Source: TA-21 sp035620895
Lineage (GTDB): Archaea; Thermoproteota; Nitrososphaeria; Nitrososphaerales; Nitrososphaeraceae
Length of the DNA stretch: 64,000 bases
Direction: 5' to 3'
Assembly: GCA_035620895.1 (NCBI GenBank)
Contig: DASPFY010000045.1
Location: forward strand, 1-64,000
How positions within the stretch are numbered: position 1 is the first letter of the stretch; every line of letters starts with the position of its first letter. The position numbers were made by a program, and so were the translations under genes. This document shows positions 26,414 to 34,941 of the stretch, piece by piece. The notes beneath the pieces are model-generated. The model worked only from the letters and a program-made list of their open reading frames with translations, was not told the origin of the DNA and searched no databases.

Positions 26414-26857
26414 TTGATCGAGTGGGATTCACTAATTGTTGAAATGTTAATACTGGCAGCAATAATTTGGTTTGCAGTATATCTTGAACACTGGGCATAC
26501 AGACATTCAGAAAAACAGAAGGAACAGAAGGAAAGAAGAAATCTGATCATCTTCATTGATGATGATTTGAAGCAGAGACTTAGGTTTATAGACGAATCGC
26601 AGCAATTCAAGGATTATAAGGCATTTTTTACTGATATGTGGGATGCTGTCGTTCTTGCAGGAAAACACTCGTTACTTCCGTTTAACGTGTTCCAAAATTT
26701 ACAACGAACCTATTCGTGGATGAAATATTATAATAATGAACTTGATGTAACTAACAAAAGAGACAAGATCGATGAAAAAGTCTTGGAAGAATTGCTGCAA
26801 GACGTAAGAAAGCAAATCAATGGATCATTGACGTTACTGGAAGTCGAAGGAAAATAA
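26414..26857 (+). CDS. Single-TM protein with cytosolic helical domain
   Basis: 147 residues from TTG 26414. Residues about 8-27 form a membrane helix (IVEMLILAAIIWFAVYLEHW), followed by a charged stretch (SEKQKEQKERR) and a soluble domain beginning NLIIFIDDDLKQRLRF. No catalytic motif recognised. Divergent from the CYTH relic. Function unknown. Confidence 0.6.
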   Translation: MIEWDSLIVEMLILAAIIWFAVYLEHWAYRHSEKQKEQKERRNLIIFIDDDLKQRLRFIDESQQFKDYKAFFTDMWDAVVLAGKHSLLPFNVFQNLQRTYSWMKYYNNELDVTNKRDKIDEKVLEELLQDVRKQINGSLTLLEVEGK

Positions 26858-26908
26858 AAATATCTATAATTAAAATATGAATATAGCTATTACGAGTTTA
26901 TTTCAAAA

Positions 26909-27628
26909 CTATTTGTCATTCTGTAAACTTTGCAGATAATCATCAATCCTTTTTTGAAGATCTTTATTTATTTCAAGTATTGATCTATTACCATCTATTG
27001 ATATTATGTTATATCTTTTCTGCATTCGTGTAAATTCTTTTCTTAATAACTTTTGATACAATACGAATGATTCTAGCATGTTATCTGATAATCTAAGATC
27101 GGTACCTGATTCATAATAATCTAAGTATGAATTCTTTCTGAACACTCTATGTACTAGTTCATTTGGATCAACATCAAGATAAAATACTATATCAGGTCTC
27201 AAAGCAAAACCGTAGAGATTTCTAGACCATGAGCTACTTATCCCGCGTACCGCTTCTCTTGCCATTAGTGTATAAATATATCTGTCGGAAAGAACCATGT
27301 ATCCTGATCTTAATCCAGGAATGATCTTGTTCTCTAATTGATCAGCAAAATCTGCTGCATAAAATAAACTTATAGTCCTTCTTCCTAGAACAAAATTTCT
27401 CTTTGCTTCCAATATCCCTCGCCCTATTAATTCGGAACGTCTGAGCCCAGCGTTTAATACTGCATGACCATCCGCTTCAAGTTTCGATGATAATAATTCT
27501 ATTTGGGTGCTTCTACCCGAAGCATCTGGACCTTCTATTACGATAAATCTTCCTTTAATTTCAATATCCTCCAGATAAGGAATAGCATGTCCATAAAAAA
27601 TTGTTTTTCTCATTTTCTTACCTTGCAA
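26909..27628 (-). CDS. Thymidylate-kinase-like P-loop protein with Arg in Walker A
   Basis: 239 residues of the TMK fold. The P-loop is IEGPDASGRSTQ, with Arg39 where the family has an invariant Lys. The DRY region (LSDRYIYTLMAREAVRG) and a conserved DYYESGTDLRLS element match the neighbouring paralog. It is the last gene of a three-gene operon after Ppx/GppA and an intact TMK-like gene, 28 bases downstream of the latter. The Lys-to-Arg change may lower or remove kinase activity, or alter nucleotide use. True dTMP kinase function is doubtful. Confidence 0.78.
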   Translation of the reverse strand: MQGKKMRKTIFYGHAIPYLEDIEIKGRFIVIEGPDASGRSTQIELLSSKLEADGHAVLNAGLRRSELIGRGILEAKRNFVLGRRTISLFYAADFADQLENKIIPGLRSGYMVLSDRYIYTLMAREAVRGISSSWSRNLYGFALRPDIVFYLDVDPNELVHRVFRKNSYLDYYESGTDLRLSDNMLESFVLYQKLLRKEFTRMQKRYNIISIDGNRSILEINKDLQKRIDDYLQSLQNDK

Positions 27629-27656
27629 TGATTTTATTGCTCTAATATTCAGGGCC

Positions 27657-28367
27657 TTATAGACCTCCTATTATTTTTAGTTTATTCAAAGGTAAAAGCT
27701 TCATGATAATCGATCTCAAATATTTCTGTGACTCTTCTATTTCCCTTGTTCCATCTACAACAGTAAAGTTCTCCGATGATGATAATGCTTCATATTGGTC
27801 AATAACTCTATTTTGAAAGATCCTGTAACTCTCATAAGGATCATTACTTAAGTTTAAATCCATGCCGGCTTCATAATACTTCAGCCTAGGTCTCCCAGAA
27901 AGTATTCTGTCTACGGCTATATCTATGCGAACATGAAAATAGAATACAATATCTGGTTTCATTGCAAATTCATATATTTTTTTAACCCAATTCGGATTGC
28001 ATCCCCTAACGATGTCTCTGGCATAAGCAGTGTAGACATATCTATCAGCAAGAACTACATAGCCAGCATGCAGGAGTGGGAGAATGTTCCTTTCATATCT
28101 GTCAGCAAAATCAGTAGCGTGTAATAAGGAGAAGGTAATTGGCGTCAACCGACCACTTTTCTTGCCCTTTTTTGTGATTTGTTTGACGGTCTCTGATGAA
28201 TTCCATTCTGTAAAAAATACCGGTATATTCCTTGAAATGAGCCATTTCTCTAATAATCTAAGCTGAGTTGATTTTCCAGATCCATCTATACCTTCGACAA
28301 CTATTAACTTGCCTTTTATAAGTGTGCTATTTTCAATATTATTCTTGTTGTAGGGCATATATATCAA
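27657..28367 (-). CDS. Thymidylate-kinase-like P-loop kinase
   Basis: 236 residues with a canonical Walker A, VEGIDGSGKSTQ (Lys32), ADRYVYTAYARDIVRG at the acceptor/DRX site, and KYYEAGMDLNLS before the C-terminal helix. It is a TMK-family kinase that could phosphorylate dTMP; its coupling to Ppx/GppA (start overlapping the ppx stop by 4 bases) and the pairing with a Walker-A-variant paralog suggest a specialised nucleotide or polyphosphate-linked kinase instead. Direct evidence for either is lacking. Confidence 0.8.
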   Translation of the reverse strand: MIYMPYNKNNIENSTLIKGKLIVVEGIDGSGKSTQLRLLEKWLISRNIPVFFTEWNSSETVKQITKKGKKSGRLTPITFSLLHATDFADRYERNILPLLHAGYVVLADRYVYTAYARDIVRGCNPNWVKKIYEFAMKPDIVFYFHVRIDIAVDRILSGRPRLKYYEAGMDLNLSNDPYESYRIFQNRVIDQYEALSSSENFTVVDGTREIEESQKYLRSIIMKLLPLNKLKIIGGL

Positions 28368-29911
28368 GTCTGAGATTTTATCGAAATAATCCTATCAGAA
28401 GTCTTGAGTCGATTTGTACTATCTGGCATATGATATTGTACGGGAATATCAAAAATTTTGCTTGCTTTTTCAATTACTTGTTTCAGTAAATTGTTGGGAA
28501 ATGATTTCTGTGTAGGAATTATGGTAAAAGTCATGTTTTGGTTTACTGTCAATCTTATCCTTATCTGAGATCTAGTCTTTATGATTATCTTGGCCAGGCC
28601 GAGTAGTATACCTATCTTTTGGACAGATTTTAGATTTTGTGGTTTTAGTAGGTGACTATACTTGTAAAAGAGTTCTTCTGCGGTTCTGATTTTTTTAGAG
28701 TACATTACAGATAACGCGAGTATAACTTGTTCTCTATGCGTGAGATGCGGGTAATCCTCGTCCAATATTCTGTAGAAAAGACTATAGCGCTTATTTGTTT
28801 CCGGTAACCTCGATAATGTATAGAGAGCATAGGAAAATATCTCAAATTCCCTTTCCTTTAACAATCTATGATAAATCATATCACGTGCCATATCATCAAG
28901 TCCAAAATTTGAAATATCATATTTGTGGGAATGATAAGAAACTATTTTTGCAATCTGTTTCTCTAGTCTCTCGATATTATGGTTTTCTAGTGTGTTGGGG
29001 TTTTGAATAAATGAAGCAAGAATCCCTTCACGTATACCATAACCGCTTATGATTACTTCCTCAAAGTCAAATTTCTCCATTATACTTTGAATTACATGAA
29101 TGCCGGCAACAACTGTTTCAACTCTAGAAGAATCAAAGGACCATCGACTAGAGATTTCACTAGGTTTCAAGAAAGTAAGATCCTTGCGGAGAGAATCAAT
29201 GGTTTTTAATGTTAATCTGTAATTATGTATCTTTTCAAATGGAAATCCTGAATGCTTTTGGTCGTATCTTCCAAGAGCCCGTAACGTTCCACCAGCTCCT
29301 ACCAGTAAAGTATCTATTCCAATTCCATAATTTTTTTTGGTTGGAAGTGTATCCAGTATTCTTTGAGACATATTGTCGCAATCCTTCTTTGAGAAGGAAC
29401 CATCTTTATTAGCAAATGTTCTTGACAGTCGTAACGCCCCTAATGGAAGCGCTTCAGCTTTCTTTATGCTAAAATCTTCAGTATAAACCAATTCCAAACT
29501 TCCTCCTCCTAGATCAAAGTACAAGCCATTTGGAATGCAGGTCATCATGGAAGATCCCAGATAAGAATAGTAAGCTTCTTCCTCTCCGTTTAGTACTCTT
29601 ATTCTAAATCCAGTTTTCTCAAGAACCTGATCTATAAAATATTGGCCGTTTCTTGCCTCTCTAACAGCACTAGTACCTACACAGAGAACTTTATTTGCAG
29701 CTTCGAGTCTTGCAATATCACGATATTGGAGGAGAACGTCTATACTTTTAAGGATCGATTGTTCATTAAGACTGTCGGAATAAACTAGGGATTCTCCAAG
29801 CTTCACCTTTGTGCTTTCTTGGTGAACACCGATGAATGAATTATCTTTTCTTACTTCATAAATAACTAACTTGATTGTATTGGAACCAATGTCAATGATA
29901 GATATTTTCAA
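28364..29911 (-). CDS. ppx: Exopolyphosphatase / pppGpp phosphohydrolase (Ppx/GppA family)
   Basis: 515 residues. The ASKHA fold starts at IIDIGSNTIKLVIYEV (residues 5-20), followed by YFDLGGGSLELVY and a GAGGTLRALGRY element. The C-terminal 200 residues are helical with an HD-like region (YHRLLKEREFEIF, then HLTHREQVILAL). Family enzymes release terminal phosphate from polyphosphate or from pppGpp. First gene of an operon with two TMK-like kinases. TATA-like ATATGTATATATT lies about 30 bases upstream. With CHAD and Pit genes nearby, polyphosphate is the likelier substrate. Confidence 0.9.
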   Translation of the reverse strand: MKISIIDIGSNTIKLVIYEVRKDNSFIGVHQESTKVKLGESLVYSDSLNEQSILKSIDVLLQYRDIARLEAANKVLCVGTSAVREARNGQYFIDQVLEKTGFRIRVLNGEEEAYYSYLGSSMMTCIPNGLYFDLGGGSLELVYTEDFSIKKAEALPLGALRLSRTFANKDGSFSKKDCDNMSQRILDTLPTKKNYGIGIDTLLVGAGGTLRALGRYDQKHSGFPFEKIHNYRLTLKTIDSLRKDLTFLKPSEISSRWSFDSSRVETVVAGIHVIQSIMEKFDFEEVIISGYGIREGILASFIQNPNTLENHNIERLEKQIAKIVSYHSHKYDISNFGLDDMARDMIYHRLLKEREFEIFSYALYTLSRLPETNKRYSLFYRILDEDYPHLTHREQVILALSVMYSKKIRTAEELFYKYSHLLKPQNLKSVQKIGILLGLAKIIIKTRSQIRIRLTVNQNMTFTIIPTQKSFPNNLLKQVIEKASKIFDIPVQYHMPDSTNRLKTSDRIISIKSQT

Positions 29912-29980
29912 TGATACTCCTTATACGTATGTTATGAATATGTATATATTTTTACTATATGAGTATAGAATAGGTAGATC

Positions 29981-30469
29981 CTATAGATCCTGCAAGAAGT
30001 CACCCTTGCGGGCTCTGAACAAAAAGTAAACGAGAATAAATGGTAGCGATGCAAGTATAAATGATTCTATAGATCCCAAGAGTGAGTGTATCGCAAGTTC
30101 CAGACCAAGGTAGAGAGTAATACCGGCGGGAATTAATCCGAAGATGATAAATCTATGGCTTCTACTCTTGAATTTACTTAAACTTCCATATGGGTACTGT
30201 AGATGATGATAGACCACTGGCATGACAAATAATGAAGCTGCCAAGGTTGTGGAATACAAAGCTACGATTAGAGTCAGCTTATCAATAAATGCAAAATTAT
30301 TAGGCACATTTATGGCCATATTCAACAAGAATCCAAAGAGGATCCCCGAAAAGGTACTTAACAGGGCACTCTCTTTTAAGATTGTATCATATCGCTGGAC
30401 GAGTTTATCATCCATCTCATGCTTATCATCAGCAGGCAAACTAATTCTATATCTAATATAGTAAATCAA
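29981..30469 (-). CDS. Four-TM membrane protein, DUF6328-like
   Basis: 162 residues. A soluble N-terminus (LVQRYDTILKESALLSTFSG) leads into four hydrophobic helices, with VMPVVYHHLQYP between the second and third. This pattern fits the DUF6328 family of unknown function. Start may be the internal ATG at 30415 (MDDKLVQRYD). Not part of the ppx operon by strand continuity alone: it lies 70 bases upstream on the same strand and could be co-transcribed. Confidence 0.65.
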   Translation of the reverse strand: MIYYIRYRISLPADDKHEMDDKLVQRYDTILKESALLSTFSGILFGFLLNMAINVPNNFAFIDKLTLIVALYSTTLAASLFVMPVVYHHLQYPYGSLSKFKSRSHRFIIFGLIPAGITLYLGLELAIHSLLGSIESFILASLPFILVYFLFRARKGDFLQDL

Positions 30470-30661
30470 TGTTCATATAGATTACCATTGCATAATTGTG
30501 CTTAAGGTAGATTTCAAATCCCATTTCTTTACACAATCAAGTAAATTGTAATGCTTCTTATAATGGAAATCTATGTAGTTTCGCGTAAATGAAAACGCAC
30601 TTTTAAATGTGACATTATAGAAGTTAAATTCGGATTAGCACACAGTGAGTGTATTGATTTA

Positions 30662-31399
30662 ATGAAATGTGAAATTTGTGATACGGATGAAAGTATACCT
30701 TTTAGATGCAATTATTGTAACAAAGTATTCTGTCATATGCACAGAATTCCAATAAACCACTCGTGCGTTTCTATGAAAGAATATGTCGATAAAAAAAATA
30801 TAATGTATGATGATACAAAGAATTCGAACTTGAAAAGACCGATATTAAAAATAAAATTTTCTAAAATAGAGATTCTCCATCTGTTAATTGCGACTATTTT
30901 AGTAACAGCCGTTGGGCTATCATTAGACAATTATAGATATGTTGCTTTGGAATTCTTAATTATATTTGTGAGTGCCTTCCTTGTACATGAATTGGCCCAC
31001 AAGCTGTTAGCTCAGTTTTATGGGAGTTGGGCCGAGTTTCGTACAAACTCATATGGATTAATAGTAACTGCTTTTTCAGCCATCCCATTTATTCCATTCA
31101 AATTCATCGCTCCAGGAGCTGTAATGGTAAATTTATCCGATAGAAGTAAATTTGGAAGAGTTGCGTTTGTTGGTCCGCTTACAAATCTTGTCATGGGTTT
31201 TATATTTCTGATTATATCTTACCAATTTCCAGCTGCTGGTTACCTGTATACAGGAGCAATATTTAATTCATGGATTGCATTATTTAATTTATTACCATTC
31301 GGAAACCTTGATGGTCAGAAAATTTTTGGTTGGAATAAAATTGTATGGATACTTATGATGGTGGGTAGTATGGGATTATTTGTCATTAGTCAATATTAA
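30662..31399 (+). CDS. AN1 zinc finger fused to an M50-type membrane metalloprotease
   Basis: 245 residues. Residues 3-35 are a perfect AN1 zinc finger (Cys3, Cys6, Cys16, Cys19, Cys24, His27, His33, Cys35). The rest is a site-2-protease-like membrane domain: HELAH at 108-112 supplies the zinc ligands and catalytic Glu, and NLLPFGNLDG (208-217) supplies the third ligand Asp216. About five to six membrane helices. M50 enzymes cut substrates inside the membrane, often releasing regulators; AN1 fingers bind ubiquitin-like proteins or nucleic acids. The fusion suggests targeted proteolysis. Confidence 0.85.
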   Translation: MKCEICDTDESIPFRCNYCNKVFCHMHRIPINHSCVSMKEYVDKKNIMYDDTKNSNLKRPILKIKFSKIEILHLLIATILVTAVGLSLDNYRYVALEFLIIFVSAFLVHELAHKLLAQFYGSWAEFRTNSYGLIVTAFSAIPFIPFKFIAPGAVMVNLSDRSKFGRVAFVGPLTNLVMGFIFLIISYQFPAAGYLYTGAIFNSWIALFNLLPFGNLDGQKIFGWNKIVWILMMVGSMGLFVISQY

Positions 31400-31417
31400 T
31401 AAAAAGTATTGATGATA

Positions 31418-32473
31418 CTAGTCATTAGCGCCATTGTTGTTGTTGGCGTTGTTCTCATCACTGTTGACGTCATTATTAGCTATCTGGTTCTTGAAATGGT
31501 TTGGATCTTCAGTGCAGCGCACTATTTCGTAGTCAATAAGGTTACCTCCTATTTTTCCTGCTAGGTCAATACAATCTTGTGTTTGTTGATCAGCTCCTTG
31601 ATAAGCTCCTGAATTTTGGAAATCATTCAAGGAAATCTCATCAGTGTCGATGTCCCCATTTTTTACATCATGTACTAGTTCGCTGAGACTACCATACTGT
31701 TCAGGATTATTGACGTTACTACTTGAAGAATCGTCATTATTACTTTCATTGTCAGATGATGAGGTATCCTCAGTACTGGTATCTGCACTGGATGTTGTTT
31801 GTGTATCCTCAGTACTGGTATCTGCACTGGATGTTGTTTGTGTATCACTTGACGTTGTTGCAGCATCAGTTCCACTGAGCATATTTTTACTCACAAATTC
31901 TTTGGCTTCAGCTTCTGTGAACTTTCCTGTATTCACAAGTTCATTTATCAAATTGTTTTCTGTTACATCGTCGGAAGTTGATGCTTCAGAAGTTGATGTA
32001 GTATCGTCGGAAGTTGATGCTTCAGAAGTTGATGCAGTATCGGTGACTGTGTCCGTGGCTTTATCAATAGGAGTGGTGGAGGTAGCAAAAGTCCCATTAG
32101 TAGAAACACTACTATTTGAAGAGTACTTGGCTTGAAAATAGTTCACATCGTCAACACAATGCATTACTTCTCGATCAGAAAGGCTGTCTCCTACTTTTGC
32201 TGCTAGGTCTATACAATCTTTCAAACTATCATCTGCATCATCATAAATGTCGCTAGCTTCCATTGATTGTATAGGTATTTCTTCTAAATCCTCCTCGTCA
32301 CCATTTTTTACTGCATTTGCAAATTCATCCAAATCATCATAATCATTTAATATTTGTTCTTCCTTATGCAATGCTTGTACTGGAATGTTATTGTCAACAA
32401 GGAAAAAGGCTCCAAGACATATAATCGTTCCCAATAGAAGAGATACTTTTGTTATCGATCCCAAGTTCTTCAT
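31418..32473 (-). CDS. Secreted protein with two copies of a two-cysteine domain and an MCM-like insert
   Basis: 351 residues. A signal segment (residues 8-26) precedes domain 1 (about 45-115; DCIDLAAKVGDSLSD and MHC, Cys87 and Cys106). Then come Ser/Thr/Asp repeats, a helical insert (173-201, INELVNTGKFTEAEAKEF), more repeats, and domain 2 (about 260-328; DCIDLAGKIGGNLIDYE, Cys301 and Cys320). The cysteines are 19 apart in both copies. The protein at 37686-38030 carries one more copy. The insert closely matches the end of MCM in protein and DNA. Very acidic; likely surface-exposed. Function unknown. Confidence 0.75.
   Translation of the reverse strand: MKNLGSITKVSLLLGTIICLGAFFLVDNNIPVQALHKEEQILNDYDDLDEFANAVKNGDEEDLEEIPIQSMEASDIYDDADDSLKDCIDLAAKVGDSLSDREVMHCVDDVNYFQAKYSSNSSVSTNGTFATSTTPIDKATDTVTDTASTSEASTSDDTTSTSEASTSDDVTENNLINELVNTGKFTEAEAKEFVSKNMLSGTDAATTSSDTQTTSSADTSTEDTQTTSSADTSTEDTSSSDNESNNDDSSSSNVNNPEQYGSLSELVHDVKNGDIDTDEISLNDFQNSGAYQGADQQTQDCIDLAGKIGGNLIDYEIVRCTEDPNHFKNQIANNDVNSDENNANNNNGAND
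31764..31841 (-). repeat. Perfect 39-bp tandem repeat, two units
   Basis: Units 31764-31802 and 31803-31841 are identical. In frame, encoding the TQTTSSADTSTED linker repeat of the secreted protein. Confidence 0.9.
31971..32042 (-). repeat. 36-bp tandem repeat, two units with one mismatch
   Basis: Units 31971-32006 and 32007-32042 differ at one base. In frame, encoding the ASTSDDTTSTSE linker of the secreted protein. Confidence 0.9.
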
Positions 32474-33150
32474 TGTTTCAAATTCGAATTTATCATAATT
32501 AAATCTTTTGAAATCCTTAAATATTTACTAACGAATTCTTTTTGTTTTTTTTATTATTTTGATTGTCTCTTCAAGATAATCTGAACAATATAACCATCTA
32601 TATAGTATTTCCTTCATTAACTAATTAAAAGGCTAAAATTATCATTAGACATTAGCTTAATTCATGTAGAGCAAAATTGAAGAAAGAATAGAGTTGCAGA
32701 GATGTAGCATTGATAACATATTATATGAAATCAATATAGGCAACCGCAGAATGAAATAATGCTTCTTTATGGTTATTTGAATTTTGATACAATAATTATA
32801 ATCCATCTTAGATTACTTCTTATGTTAGACTCCTAGCTAATGTCATTAGAAAGACAATATAGATAAGAAAACCTGGCTGTACTAATGCATTAATAGTAAC
32901 AATAAACTTAGGCATTAACTTTAAGAATTCTAATAATTTATGAGTAAAGATGAAGTAATTTCATTCTTTAAGGCGCTGAAATCAGTCGATCAAATATATT
33001 TCCTTTCTTTACTATGTCTAAGTAAATCCAGTATTCTATTCTTTAAATCACTCTTTAATCCATAGGTCAATATTTTGATCCGCGATTGAATATCAGTTTC
33101 ATGAATTCGCACAAAAATATGATTTTAAAGGAAATTAAAAACTAGTATTC
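32474..33150. other. Long intergenic region (about 680 bases)
   Basis: No gene with recognised features. It holds one short ORF at 32940-33065 (+), listed separately. No strong repeats or tRNA-like folds seen. Confidence 0.5.
32940..33065 (+). CDS. Possible 41-residue small protein
   Basis: ATG 32940 opens MSKDEVISFFKALKSVDQIY, an amphipathic helix-like start, followed by a hydrophobic, Ser/Phe/Leu-rich end. The N-terminus looks like protein, the second half less so. It may be a small gene, a truncated one, or chance. Confidence 0.25.
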   Translation: MSKDEVISFFKALKSVDQIYFLSLLCLSKSSILFFKSLFNP

Positions 33151-33384
33151 TTATAATGTTTTGGAGACAATCAATGTTATCGTTGTTAGCACTTTTTTCA
33201 TTTTTCTAATATCCATGTAAATAGATTTTAATTGCTCCTCAGTTGATGCGGATATTCTGGCAACAATATCATATACCCCTGATACCGGCGAAACTTCCTG
33301 AACACCATCAATTTTTTCTAGCTCTTCAACTACTTTCTCTGACGCAGCAAGATCACAACAGATCAATACATATGCATGAACCAT
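33151..33384 (-). CDS. Stand-alone Lrp/AsnC ligand-binding (RAM) domain protein
   Basis: 77 residues, the complete beta-alpha-beta-beta-alpha-beta RAM domain: AYVLICCDLAASEKVVEELE, the glycine-containing PVSGVYDIVARISA loop, and a final TLIV strand. There is no DNA-binding helix-turn-helix. Such proteins bind amino acids and can assemble with full-length Lrp regulators or act as metabolite sensors. Common in this phylum. Confidence 0.85.
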   Translation of the reverse strand: MVHAYVLICCDLAASEKVVEELEKIDGVQEVSPVSGVYDIVARISASTEEQLKSIYMDIRKMKKVLTTITLIVSKTL

Positions 33385-33650
33385 GGATATAGTATAATAT
33401 TATAGGGTTTAAATAAATACAACACCTGTAAGGTATATCACTAGTGATATGGATTAAAATATCCTATCTGATTACGATTCCGCTCTTAAACTTATTTCTT
33501 CATAAATCAGTATTTAGGTAGGCACAATAATGATGTCTGTGCAGTGTCTCATAGTAGATTTATGACGTGCAATTGATAATTATTGATTACTTTATCTAGA
33601 ATTAGTTGAGATATTTTATAAAAGATTGCATCGTTAATATCTACTAAACT

Positions 33651-34436
33651 ATGACAATTGGAACTTTGGGAGGAAAGCACAAAAGATTAATTGAGGAAAT
33701 GAATGCGGTAGAAGTTCGGAAAATAATAAATGAAAAAACCGTTGCGATTCTAGTGTGCGGAGCTTGTGAAAACCATGGAGATCATATGCCATTCGGATCA
33801 GATTTTATTTTCCCTGCCGAAATTGCAAAAAGGGTTGCTACTAACATTAGTAATGTTATTGTTCTTCCTGCGATTCCGTATGGAGTCAGTTTGCATCACG
33901 ATAAATTTCAAATGACTATGAGTATTAATCCCGAAACCATGATAGGCATAATTTCTGATCTTCTTTCAAGTCTTAATCAAAATCAGATAAGCCGCGTTCT
34001 CATAATAAATGGCCATGATGGAAATATTGGTCCGATAGAAATTGCAGCTAGGTCTATCAAAAACAAACATCCTGATATGACAATTGCATGTTTGGAATCT
34101 TGGTGGGTTCTTGTAGGCCAGTTAAAGAAAGATCTGTTTGAAGTTTGGAATGGACTTGGTCATGGTGGTGAAGCAGAAACTTCTGCAGTTCTTGCAGTTC
34201 GTCCAGATTTAGTAAACTTGGCCTCTACTCCAAAGGATGTTATTCCAAGATTGCCTGAGAATATTAGAATATTTTGGAAATTTGACGAATTAACTTCTAC
34301 TGGAGCTACCGGTGCTCCTCAAAAAGCGAATATCAAAAAGGGCAACGAAATATTACGCACGCTAGAGGATATCTTGATTTCATTCATAAAAGAAATGGAA
34401 TCATTAGATTGGAAATATGGTTTGTATTTGAAATAG
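33651..34436 (+). CDS. Creatininase-family amidohydrolase
   Basis: 261 residues. Metal-binding motifs: ACENHGDHMPFGSDF (Glu, His and Asp ligands), SLHHDKFQMT, INGHDGN and GHGGEAETS. The family includes creatininase, mycofactocin MftE and FAPy deformylase ArfB; all hydrolyse amide or cyclic amide bonds with two metals. A role in riboflavin/F420 precursor (FAPy) deformylation is common in archaea, but the sequence alone does not decide. Single gene with ATG start. Confidence 0.85.
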   Translation: MTIGTLGGKHKRLIEEMNAVEVRKIINEKTVAILVCGACENHGDHMPFGSDFIFPAEIAKRVATNISNVIVLPAIPYGVSLHHDKFQMTMSINPETMIGIISDLLSSLNQNQISRVLIINGHDGNIGPIEIAARSIKNKHPDMTIACLESWWVLVGQLKKDLFEVWNGLGHGGEAETSAVLAVRPDLVNLASTPKDVIPRLPENIRIFWKFDELTSTGATGAPQKANIKKGNEILRTLEDILISFIKEMESLDWKYGLYLK

Positions 34437-34538
34437 TGTTTTTTCTTCAACATTCAACCTACAGTTTATGCTTGAATTGAATTCACATTAGTATTGGAAT
34501 CAAAACATTTTTCTTGTTTTTGATTCTTGAATTATAGA

Positions 34539-34772
34539 TTACTTTAATGTATACAACGAGAAATCACATTCTTCACAAAGATAGTAGAGTCTGTCAAAGT
34601 CCGAGCATAAAGTCATGACATTATAGCATCTTGGACATCCTATTTCATGTTCAATAGTGTCGCTAACTGTTCTTTCCTCTTCATGTTGATTTCCGATTCC
34701 TATAATAAATTGTGATTCCAGTTCTGCTTTATTCATTAGCTTATTTCTCTTTGATACTTTGTGTGAAGACAC
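34539..34772 (-). CDS. Small zinc-ribbon protein
   Basis: 77 residues. The C-terminal half is a zinc ribbon, GCPRCYNVM and LCEECDFSL. N-terminal part polar. Probably part of the transcription- or translation-associated small zinc proteins common in archaea; specific role unknown. Confidence 0.65.
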   Translation of the reverse strand: MSSHKVSKRNKLMNKAELESQFIIGIGNQHEEERTVSDTIEHEIGCPRCYNVMTLCSDFDRLYYLCEECDFSLYTLK

Positions 34773-34941
34773 TTGTGTAAGTTCAAAAATGTGATTTATA
34801 AGATATGTGTAACTTTATGGAGAGGGGGAGCATGAAGATGAATTTCCTTTCCGTACCAAGAGGCTATAAACATGACTAATCTGGTTTATCCAATTTACAA
34901 TGGGCAAAATAAAATATAATTGAGTCCATAATTGGATACAT

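Noticed and set aside
31644..32135. Plus-strand ORF (163 aa) rich in Val/Ser/Leu
   Set aside because: Antisense to the repeat region of the secreted protein; periodic composition comes from the DNA repeats.
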